Source: Pseudomonadota bacterium
Lineage (GTDB): Bacteria > Desulfobacterota > Desulfobulbia > Desulfobulbales > Desulfobulbaceae
Assembly: GCA_009778235.1 (NCBI GenBank)
Contig: WRKE01000256.1
Location: 1 to 9,380 of the forward strand
Direction of reading: 5' to 3'
Length of the DNA stretch: 9,380 bases
Positions 1 through 5,340 of this stretch are shown in pieces; the first letter of the stretch is position 1; each line of letters opens with the position of its first letter. The notes under the pieces were generated by a model, which searched no databases, was not told where the DNA came from, and was given only the letters and a program-made list of their open reading frames with translations. The position numbers and the translations under genes were made by a program.

Positions 1-51
1 GTTCAGCCGGGTTCCCAGCATCCGATAGGTTGTTGCTTGGGTCGCTTTCAT
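1..51 (-). CDS. flgL: FlgL, hook-filament junction protein 3 (N-terminal fragment, runs off the window)
   Basis: Only the first 17 codons are present, reading MKATQATTYRMLGTRLN; the rest lies left of base 1. FlgL is the second hook-filament junction protein, exported through the flagellar type III apparatus and sitting between FlgK and the flagellin filament. The call rests on two things. The opening peptide matches the usual FlgL start, a short M-(K/R)-x-T-(Q/N) lead into an amphipathic helix. The gene also starts 7 bases after the flgK stop, the standard flgK-flgL arrangement. No promoter fits in the 7-base gap, so it is almost certainly co-transcribed with flgK, and a weak purine stretch at the end of flgK may serve as its ribosome site. 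The fragment is too short to judge whether the gene is intact. Confidence 0.82.
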   Translation of the reverse strand, partial: MKATQATTYRMLGTRLN

Positions 52-58
52 GGCTTTA

Positions 59-1456
59 TTAGTTCTTCAGTTGAAGGAGTGAATTCATCAGCTCGTCCAC
101 CGTGGCGAGATATTTTGCCGAGGACTGGAACCCACGCTGATATTGAATGAGATCGACCATTTCTTCTTCCAGGGAAACACCGGAATAACCATCCCGCAGG
201 TTCTGCAGTTGCATGGTCGCGTCCTGGGCGCCCGCCATGGCCAAGTTGTTGTGGGCCGCCTCGACCCCGACCGTGGCCACCATCTGGCTGAAGAAATCGT
301 TGAAGGTATTGTTGGTGGTACCCACCTTGTGGGTGGATTCCAGTTGAGCGATCCGTAACGCATTTTCATTGTCACCGGGTGCGGCGGCGGGATTGCCGGC
401 GACTGCCACCTGGGAGGTATCGGTAAGGGCTACCACTATGCTGCGGCTCGCCACCATATCCGGAGGCAGGGCGCTGATGTCATTGAAAAAGAGGCGTCCC
501 GTCACCCCGTCGGAGCCGTATCCGTCCAGGTGGGCGTCGTTCACCGTGGTGGTCAGGTCAATGGCCAGGGTGTTGAGATCATCGCGGAGACCTTGGATGA
601 ACACATCGCGCATCTCAAACATGCCCTTGAATTTTCCCCCCAGATCGTCTACCCCGACGCTGCGGGTGGAGCCGGCGATGTTCACCTGGAGGTTGATAGT
701 CGTTCCTTCGGTGACCGTGGAGATGGTTGCCGCCGTGGTGCCCATGACCAGAGGGGTGCCACCGGGCAGATAGGCACAGAGCATGCCCCGGTTATCGGTA
801 TAGGTCTGGATGCCCAGCGTTTCCGAAAGATCCTGGACCAACAGGTCGCGGCTGTCACGGTCCGAGTTGGCTGTTTGCCCGGTCACTTCGATCAGATTGA
901 TGCGCTCGTTGAGTCGGGCGAGTTCCGCCAGCTTTACGTTTAAGGCTGGGACCTCGGCGACGATTTCCCGGTCGATGTTCTGGGTGATCGAATCCATCTC
1001 ATTGGTGATGGAGTTAAACGCCTCGCCCAGCAATTGGCCTCGCTGGATCACCAGATCCCGTTCCACCTGGCCGCTGGGATTGGTGGTCAGTTGTTGCCAG
1101 GCATCGAAGAAATCGTTGATCTGGGCGGAGAGATTATTTTGGGACACATTGAACGTGCGTTCCAGTTCGGTGAGGGCATTGGATTTCCCTGATGCCTCGC
1201 CATAATCGATGGTCTTGCCTTGGAGCTGGCGGGTGATGAACAGGCTGTAGTCGCGACTGACGTCAGAAACGGTCACGCCCTGGCCGATGAAGAAGCCGCC
1301 GAAGTTGACCGACGGCATATTGGTCAGTTGGGCGCGCTGCCGGGAATAGCCCGGGGTATTGACGTTGGCGATATTGTTGCCAACGATTTCGATCGATTTC
1401 TGATTGGTCAGCAGGCTGGTTTTGCCGGCATTGAGGGCATTGAGCAAGCTGGTCAT
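59..1456 (-). CDS. flgK: FlgK, hook-associated protein 1
   Basis: The 465-residue protein is the first hook-filament junction protein, exported by the flagellar type III system and capping the hook before FlgL and the filament. Residues 27-40 carry the axial-protein motif NNIANVNTPGYSRQ. The C-terminal coiled-coil segment, about residues 418-463, has the typical run NLRDGYSGVSLEEEMVDLIQ followed by YQRGFQSSAKYL. Both terminal helices needed for polymerisation are therefore intact. The centre is shorter than in the 553-residue Salmonella protein, so the outer variable domain is probably reduced. The ATG at 1456 has AAGAGG six bases upstream. One cysteine, Cys227, lies in the central domain, which is unusual for an extracellular axial protein. 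The gene has its own sigma-28 promoter at 1572-1599, runs into flgL, and follows flgN, which encodes the probable chaperone. Confidence 0.97.
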   Translation of the reverse strand: MTSLLNALNAGKTSLLTNQKSIEIVGNNIANVNTPGYSRQRAQLTNMPSVNFGGFFIGQGVTVSDVSRDYSLFITRQLQGKTIDYGEASGKSNALTELERTFNVSQNNLSAQINDFFDAWQQLTTNPSGQVERDLVIQRGQLLGEAFNSITNEMDSITQNIDREIVAEVPALNVKLAELARLNERINLIEVTGQTANSDRDSRDLLVQDLSETLGIQTYTDNRGMLCAYLPGGTPLVMGTTAATISTVTEGTTINLQVNIAGSTRSVGVDDLGGKFKGMFEMRDVFIQGLRDDLNTLAIDLTTTVNDAHLDGYGSDGVTGRLFFNDISALPPDMVASRSIVVALTDTSQVAVAGNPAAAPGDNENALRIAQLESTHKVGTTNNTFNDFFSQMVATVGVEAAHNNLAMAGAQDATMQLQNLRDGYSGVSLEEEMVDLIQYQRGFQSSAKYLATVDELMNSLLQLKN

Positions 1457-1571
1457 GATGGACCTCTTCTCTCTGGAGTCCGGAATGCCCGGAGATTGGT
1501 TGATAGTATAGGGGAGCGGGTGGGGCGGAGAGGATGTCTCTTCACCGCCAACACCTTGTTACCTTAAGTTA

Positions 1572-1599
1572 CTATCGGCAGAAGCAGGGGCGGACTTTA
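1572..1599 (-). promoter_or_regulatory. Sigma-28 (FliA) promoter of flgK-flgL
   Basis: On the minus strand the -35 element TAAAGTCC (1599-1592) is followed by 12 bases and the -10 element GCCGATAG (1579-1572). The enterobacterial FliA consensus is TAAAGTTT, 11 bases, GCCGATAA. Six of eight -35 bases and seven of eight -10 bases match, with a spacer one base longer. Transcription would start near 1565, leaving a leader of about 110 bases before the flgK ATG. The site lies in the 272-base gap between flgN and flgK and reads toward flgK, as expected for a late hook-filament junction gene. Confidence 0.82.
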
Positions 1600-1627
1600 G
1601 CCTTTGATGCAAGAAACTCGCATCTGG

Positions 1628-1678
1628 GCGATCCAGTCGGCATTGCCTGCCCATGGGGCGAGAGAGAAAAAGGATCGC
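1628..1678. repeat. Short inverted repeat in the flgN-flgK gap
   Basis: Seven-base arms gcgatcc (1628-1634) and ggatcgc (1672-1678) are perfect inverse complements separated by 37 bases. The pair sits 29 bases upstream of the flgK sigma-28 -35 element. It could be a weak hairpin downstream of flgN or an operator-like site, but arms this short with a long loop can occur by chance. No T-run follows on the minus strand, so it is not a standard terminator. I see no gene in the 1457-1728 gap. Confidence 0.2.
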
Positions 1679-1728
1679 TGACAGTGGGCGCCGCGGCTCT
1701 GCAAGAGGGGGTGAGTGGGGGGATAGGC

Positions 1729-2082
1729 TCAGATTCGGCCGGAAAGCAGGCGGCCGTTGATGAGGTTGTTCTGCGAAAGTCCGTTATGGCCATAGGTGAC
1801 CGGTACGGTTTTGCGGCCGAAGAATTCCATGGTTTCTTGAATCCAGTGCAAGGTTGACCGGAACAAGAAGGCGTTTTTACGATTTTCATGCCTGATTTCC
1901 CGGGCGATTTCCTGGTCGTCGGGATGGAGGTTGGTCACGCTGCTCAGCGCCCGGATCAGGGTTTCTTTACGTTGGACATCTGTCATCATGGCGTCGATAT
2001 CCAGCGCCTTGGCATGCTCGCGCTCGTCACGGATGGTCTCGCGGAGCTGTACCAGCAGATTATGAGCAGTGGCCCGGTCCAT
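1729..2082 (-). CDS. flgN: FlgN family flagellar chaperone for FlgK and FlgL
   Basis: The 117-residue protein is almost wholly helical, charged and free of cysteine, as expected for a FlgN-type export chaperone that binds FlgK and FlgL in the cytoplasm and delivers them to the export gate. It opens MDRATAHNLLVQLRETIRDE and closes with GRLLSGRI after a short YGHNGLSQN stretch. A Tyr-Gly loop leading to a Gly-Arg-(Leu)n end is the usual tail of FlgN proteins in delta-type bacteria. It lies between flgM and flgK, the usual place. A TTG six bases upstream (2088) would add two residues, but the GAGGG ribosome site abuts that TTG directly, so the ATG at 2082 is preferred. The gene begins two bases after the flgM stop and is probably translationally coupled to it. 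Sequence identity across this family is low, so context carries part of the call. Confidence 0.87.
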   Translation of the reverse strand: MDRATAHNLLVQLRETIRDEREHAKALDIDAMMTDVQRKETLIRALSSVTNLHPDDQEIAREIRHENRKNAFLFRSTLHWIQETMEFFGRKTVPVTYGHNGLSQNNLINGRLLSGRI

Positions 2083-2093
2083 GATCAACCCTC
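2083..2093 (-). promoter_or_regulatory. Ribosome binding site that fixes the flgN start
   Basis: GAGGG occupies 2093-2089 on the minus strand, inside the last codons of flgM. It is immediately adjacent to the TTG at 2088 (spacing zero, not usable) and six bases from the ATG at 2082 (good spacing). The start of flgN is therefore the ATG. Confidence 0.7.
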
Positions 2094-2372
2094 AACCAAG
2101 AAGCGCAGCAGACTGGAGGCGACCTTGTTCAGGTCCGGCTCATACTGGCCGCTGGCGATTTGCGTCTTGAGTTCCTGCACGCGGGCGGCACGTTCAACAT
2201 CGTCGATCCTGCCAATTCCCTGGCTCATGGTTGCCCCCTGCAGGGTTGAAGCAAAGGAAACATCGTCCTTGCTTCCGCTCTTCCTCGTTGGTTGCGCATC
2301 AGCGGTCTGACCTATCTTATTGAGACCGCTGAATGGTCCCATGCCTTGCACTCCAAAAAATTCCACAGTCAT
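2085..2372 (-). CDS. flgM: FlgM, anti-sigma-28 factor
   Basis: The 95-residue protein holds FliA (sigma-28) inactive until the hook-basal body is complete, when FlgM is exported and late genes switch on. The C-terminal third, about residues 62-95, has the FlgM signature: RVQELKTQIASGQYEPDLNK followed by VASSLLRFLVEG, that is, an amphipathic helix, a G-x-Y turn and a final hydrophobic helix. The N-terminal part is Gly/Ser/Thr/Lys-rich and looks disordered, typical for FlgM. It has no cysteine. The ATG at 2372 has AGAGG eight bases upstream; an in-frame start further upstream would overlap the preceding gene and lacks this spacing. FliA is encoded in the same cluster at 8399-9133. The gene is second in a sigma-28-driven unit, so FliA raises the level of its own inhibitor. 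Confidence 0.93.
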   Translation of the reverse strand: MTVEFFGVQGMGPFSGLNKIGQTADAQPTRKSGSKDDVSFASTLQGATMSQGIGRIDDVERAARVQELKTQIASGQYEPDLNKVASSLLRFLVEG

Positions 2373-2395
2373 GATGGTCACCTCTGGTAGAAGGA

Positions 2396-2962
2396 TCAAG
2401 CTGCTGTTGTCTGTTGGCCCACCCATTGGTCGAGCTTGCGCATGACCGCATCGTAGGTGGCGTATGATATATCGGGTAACCAGCCGCCGAAGGCCTTTTT
2501 CGCTTCGGCAAAGCCCTTCTCGATTCCTTCCTTGATGGCATCGATGTGGGCGGGGTCGCCTCCGGCGCTCCCCACGGCTGACTGGAAGATTCGCTCGGAT
2601 GTCTTTTCCACGCCAAAGTAACCATCTTCGCTGATCAGATCCTGAGCTTCTTTGGCCGTGATGCTGTTGAGGTCGATGGTCCGCTCACCGGTTGCAATGG
2701 CGGTCTTGATGCCTTGCTGCTGGAGCAGGTTGGCCACCAGGGATCGCAACATGTTGAATCTGGCGTCGTCATCGCCCGCAAGCCGCAGGTCACCGGTATA
2801 GGTGGCAGCCGAGATGGATTCGCTGCGCAGGTTGATGGTGTCGGTAACTCCGATCTGCCCCTTGTCATTGGCAGAGACGGAAGACCGGGAGAGCTCCAGA
2901 CTGTTCTTCTGGTAAGCCAGCAAGGTGCCGGAAACCTGATTTTGACCGATGTTGGTGACCAT
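2396..2962 (-). CDS. Uncharacterised flagellar-cluster protein leading the flgM operon (possibly DUF5610-like)
   Basis: I cannot assign a function to this 188-residue protein. It has no signal peptide, membrane segment or cysteine. Residues 1-60 are Ser/Thr/Gln-rich and probably flexible, as in many type III export substrates and FlgM. Residues 65-110 look helical. The C-terminal part, about 113-180, has a conserved-looking block: GYFGVEKTSERIFQ, then GGDP, then a helix rich in Lys/Glu, then LPDISYATYDAVMRKLDQW. From memory this resembles small proteins beside flagellar genes in Desulfovibrio- and Geobacter-type genomes, sometimes labelled DUF5610 or misnamed as a hydrogenase component; that link is unverified. 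The ATG at 2962 has a strong GGAGG seven bases upstream. It is first behind the sigma-28 promoter at 3037-3064 and 23 bases ahead of flgM, which suggests a late flagellar role such as export, regulation or filament function. Confidence 0.85.
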   Translation of the reverse strand: MVTNIGQNQVSGTLLAYQKNSLELSRSSVSANDKGQIGVTDTINLRSESISAATYTGDLRLAGDDDARFNMLRSLVANLLQQQGIKTAIATGERTIDLNSITAKEAQDLISEDGYFGVEKTSERIFQSAVGSAGGDPAHIDAIKEGIEKGFAEAKKAFGGWLPDISYATYDAVMRKLDQWVGQQTTAA

Positions 2963-2974
2963 GTATTCGCCTCC
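2963..2974 (-). promoter_or_regulatory. Ribosome binding site fixing the start of the 188-residue gene
   Basis: GGAGG at 2974-2970 on the minus strand is seven bases from the ATG at 2962. An in-frame upstream start at 2983, which would add seven residues, has no such site, so the shorter form is chosen. Confidence 0.75.
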
Positions 2975-3036
2975 GTGCAGCATATTCGACCATCCTGGTC
3001 TGTTGTCCTTGGAAAGAGGGTCTCTTGTTATTGACT

Positions 3037-3064
3037 ATATCGGTGGCTGCCTGGAAAAACTTTA
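3037..3064 (-). promoter_or_regulatory. Sigma-28 (FliA) promoter of the 188-residue gene, flgM and flgN
   Basis: On the minus strand the -35 element TAAAGTTT (3064-3057) is a perfect match to the FliA consensus. After 12 bases comes ACCGATAT (3044-3037), which matches six of eight bases of GCCGATAA. The spacer is one base longer than the usual 11. An A/T-rich tract at about 3069-3082 lies directly upstream and may act like an UP element. Transcription would begin near 3030, leaving a leader of about 68 bases. This is the only plausible promoter in the 132-base gap after flgJ. Confidence 0.85.
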
Positions 3065-3094
3065 CCAATTTTTTTTAAAAAAGAGCGAAAGCGA

Positions 3095-3412
3095 TCAGGG
3101 TTCTTTGGGCAGTTTCTTTTCCAACTGGCGATAGATCTGCTCGGCCAGGCCTGTGGATTGTTTTTTGGCAATGCCAGCGGCGATATCCTGGTCCATCATT
3201 TCCTCAAATATTTTGGTGGCATTGCTTTTGGCAAACAGCCCCCCTTCCGGGACGGTCTTGCGCATGGCCTTGAGCATGGATTGAATAAATATCGCCTCGA
3301 AGTCCTGGCAGGATTTTTTCAAGGCGGCCCGATCCTTGGCTATTTTGGTTTGCTGGGTCCCCATGGGTTGGGTGACCTGGAGCAACAGTTGGGGGTCGAT
3401 CGTGGTTTTCAT
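3095..3412 (-). CDS. flgJ: FlgJ, rod-binding (rod-cap) protein, single-domain form
   Basis: The 105-residue protein matches only the N-terminal half of enterobacterial FlgJ (about 313 residues). Residues 36-98 carry the rod-binding core: DFEAIFIQSMLKAMRKTVPE, then GGLFAKSNATKIFEEMMDQD, then helical QSTGLAEQIYRQLEKK. In Salmonella this domain caps the growing rod in the periplasm, and the C-terminal domain is a muramidase that opens the peptidoglycan. No muramidase segment is present here or in another frame next to the stop, so this is a natural single-domain form, common outside the gamma-proteobacteria, and the wall hydrolase must be encoded elsewhere. There is no signal peptide, as expected for flagellar type III export. 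The ATG at 3412 has GAGG seven bases upstream. It is the last gene of the flgF-flgJ run. Confidence 0.92.
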   Translation of the reverse strand: MKTTIDPQLLLQVTQPMGTQQTKIAKDRAALKKSCQDFEAIFIQSMLKAMRKTVPEGGLFAKSNATKIFEEMMDQDIAAGIAKKQSTGLAEQIYRQLEKKLPKEP

Positions 3413-3427
3413 GCCTTGGCCTCAAGG

Positions 3428-3447
3428 TAAATAAATAAATAAAAAAA
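3428..3447. repeat. Short TAAA tandem repeat between flgI and flgJ
   Basis: Four copies of taaa (3428-3443 on the plus strand) run into four more A bases. On the minus strand this is T7 followed by ATTT units, placed between the flgI stop and the flgJ ribosome site. It is a sharp A/T island in a GC-rich cluster. It may simply keep the flgJ ribosome site unstructured. Copy-number slippage that changes flgJ spacing is possible but not shown. Confidence 0.55.
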
Positions 3448-3456
3448 GTGCGGCCG

Positions 3457-4572
3457 TTACAGGATGACCAGCTCGCCCTGGAGCGCGCCAGCCGCCTTGA
3501 TCGCCTGGAAAATGGCGATCAGATCGCGCGGAGTGGCGCCAATGGCATTCAGGGCCCGGGCAATGTCACCGAGGTTGACCCCCATGGGCAGCACCACCAA
3601 GTTGCCGGCATCTTCGGTCACTTTGACGGTGGTCGTCTGCGTCTGGGTAGTCGTGCCCTGAGCCAGCGGGTTGGGCTGGCTGACCTGAGGCGTATCCGTG
3701 ATGATGAGGTTGAGATTGCCGTGCGAAACCGCCACGGTGGCGATCCGGACATCCTGGCCCATGACGATGGTGCCGGTGCGCTCGTTGACCACGATTCTGG
3801 CCGGACCGTCAGGCGCCACGTCGATGCCTTCCAGATCGGCAATAAATGCGACCGTATCGCCTGAAAAATTCGCCGGCTTGATCACCTTCACCGCTCCGGA
3901 ATCGACGGATTTGGCCGTTCCCGCGCCGAAACGGCGATTGATGGCCTCAACCATGCGCGCGGCGGTGGTGAAGTCGGTTTCCCGCAATTGATAGACGATA
4001 TCCTTTGAGGGAGGCAGGGCGAAATCGACCGCCCGCTCGACAATCGCGCCTCCGGTCACCCGGCCCGAGGTGGTGAAATTCTTTTGCGCCTTGGCCGCCT
4101 TGCCGCCGAAGGAGATGCCGCCCACCGCCAATGGCCCCTGGGCAACGGCATAGGTATTGCCATCTGGCCCCTTTAACGGCGTCATCAACAAGGTGCCGCC
4201 GGACAGACTGGAGGCGTCGCCGATGGAGGAGACCTGGATGTCGATGGTCGAGCCCGGTTTGGTAAAGGGCGGCAGTTGCGCTGTGACCATCACGGTGGCG
4301 ATGTTTTTCGTTCGTATCTGCCGCAGCACATCGTTGCTGAGTGACAAGCCCATACGCTTGGACATGTTGATGATGGCCTGCCTGGTGAAGACCGACTTGG
4401 TGATGTCGTCTCCCGTGCCGCTCAAGCCGATCACCAGTCCATAGCCCATCAATTGATTCTCGCGCACCCCTTCGATGGCGGCGAGATCCTTGATGCGGGT
4501 GGCCTGGGCAGGCACAGCGGTCAACCAGGCCGCAACAATCAGGAAAATGGTGGTGATGAGTCGGTAGCGCAT
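3457..4572 (-). CDS. flgI: FlgI, flagellar P-ring protein
   Basis: The 371-residue protein forms the periplasmic P ring that acts as a bushing for the rod in the peptidoglycan layer. The length is close to the 365 residues of the E. coli protein. A Sec signal peptide covers residues 1-24, with a basic start MRYR, a hydrophobic core and cleavage likely after AQA. The mature protein opens with the highly conserved TRIKDLAAIEGVRENQLMGY followed by GLVIGLSGTGDD. The family's ending ALNAIGATPRDLIAIFQAIK, AAGALQGEL is also present. The ATG at 4572 is chosen because AGGAG lies nine bases upstream and the signal peptide starts there; a TTG at 4620 would overlap flgH and bury the signal peptide. The gap to flgH is 35 bases. 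Assembly depends on the chaperone FlgA, encoded two genes upstream. Confidence 0.97.
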   Translation of the reverse strand: MRYRLITTIFLIVAAWLTAVPAQATRIKDLAAIEGVRENQLMGYGLVIGLSGTGDDITKSVFTRQAIINMSKRMGLSLSNDVLRQIRTKNIATVMVTAQLPPFTKPGSTIDIQVSSIGDASSLSGGTLLMTPLKGPDGNTYAVAQGPLAVGGISFGGKAAKAQKNFTTSGRVTGGAIVERAVDFALPPSKDIVYQLRETDFTTAARMVEAINRRFGAGTAKSVDSGAVKVIKPANFSGDTVAFIADLEGIDVAPDGPARIVVNERTGTIVMGQDVRIATVAVSHGNLNLIITDTPQVSQPNPLAQGTTTQTQTTTVKVTEDAGNLVVLPMGVNLGDIARALNAIGATPRDLIAIFQAIKAAGALQGELVIL

Positions 4573-4607
4573 GAACAGTTGCTCCTGAATTGCCAGCCGG
4601 TCGGAAC

Positions 4608-5336
4608 TCAGAACGGCCAAGTGCTGTCGAATATCCGCATCAACCAGCCGGGTTTCTGTTTGTCGGAAACGATTCCCTTGCCGGTGTAGGTGATCTGGGC
4701 GTTGAGAATGCTGCCGGAATCCACGGTATTGTCGCTGGTGACATCAAAGGGCCGGACAATGCCAGTCAGATAAATGATCTGATTCTCATTGTTGACCGCC
4801 ACCGATTTCCCGCCCCGTATTTTCAGGTTGCCGTTCGGATAGACTTCCACCACCTGGGTGGTGAGGGTGGCGGTCAGGTTTTCCGAGCGGGTGGTTTGGC
4901 CTTTGCCGGAAAAGGAATCACTGCTGTTTGATCCGATCATGGACGAGGGGTTGATGTTGGTGCTGTCTTGCACATTCTGTTCCAGTCCAAAAAAGGTAGA
5001 AATACCCGCGGAAATACCGGAACCGCGCGAGGTGTCTGTGGTCGCCTGTTTGGAGGCCGTGGCCTGTTCCCTGATGGTCACCGTGATGATATCGCCCACT
5101 CGTCTGGCCTTGACATCAGCCAGCCAACTGCCTTCATCTCCGTTCCACAGGGTGCCGGGCGACTGGGGCCGAGGATTGGCCACCACCGGCTCTTCCAGCG
5201 GTTCATGGGCGGCGGTCACCTCCTGGGATCGAGAACCACATCCGGTGAGGGCGGCGAGAACCAGCAGCAAACACGCCAGGCGTTTCCAGCGGCTTGCCGG
5301 GAGATCCGGGATATGTGGGAAAGAAAGACGGTTCAT
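4608..5336 (-). CDS. flgH: FlgH, flagellar L-ring lipoprotein
   Basis: The 242-residue lipoprotein forms the L ring in the outer membrane around the distal rod. Residues 19-33 make a lipoprotein signal ending in the lipobox LTGC, with Cys33 as the lipid-bearing residue. The region before the hydrophobic core is long (about 19 residues). The family hallmarks follow: LWNGDEGSWLADVKARRVGD, IITVTIREQATASKQA, the central GKGQTTRSENLTATLTTQVV, PNGNLKIRGGKSVAVNNENQ, and the closing GWLMRIFDSTWPF. The length is close to that of E. coli FlgH (232). The ATG at 5336 is four bases after the flgA stop, with GGAG inside the end of flgA, so the two genes are likely coupled. The presence of FlgH shows an outer membrane. 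Confidence 0.97.
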   Translation of the reverse strand: MNRLSFPHIPDLPASRWKRLACLLLVLAALTGCGSRSQEVTAAHEPLEEPVVANPRPQSPGTLWNGDEGSWLADVKARRVGDIITVTIREQATASKQATTDTSRGSGISAGISTFFGLEQNVQDSTNINPSSMIGSNSSDSFSGKGQTTRSENLTATLTTQVVEVYPNGNLKIRGGKSVAVNNENQIIYLTGIVRPFDVTSDNTVDSGSILNAQITYTGKGIVSDKQKPGWLMRIFDSTWPF

Positions 5337-5340
5337 GGCG

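Noticed and set aside
1851..1868. TGCAA near a CC pair inside flgN as a sigma-54 site
   Set aside because: The GG and GC pairs are not ten bases apart, which is essential for sigma-54.
1572..1889. Minus-strand open frame of 105 codons overlapping flgN and the flgK promoter
   Set aside because: It overlaps flgN in another frame, has low-complexity Ser/Pro-rich composition, lacks a ribosome site, and its end falls in the sigma-28 promoter. FlgN itself ends in a normal family tail, so this is not its frameshifted continuation.
3441..3456. CGGCCG followed by a T-run after flgI as a terminator
   Set aside because: The palindrome has no loop and gives no stable stem, and flgJ follows after 44 bases with a good ribosome site, so termination here is unlikely.
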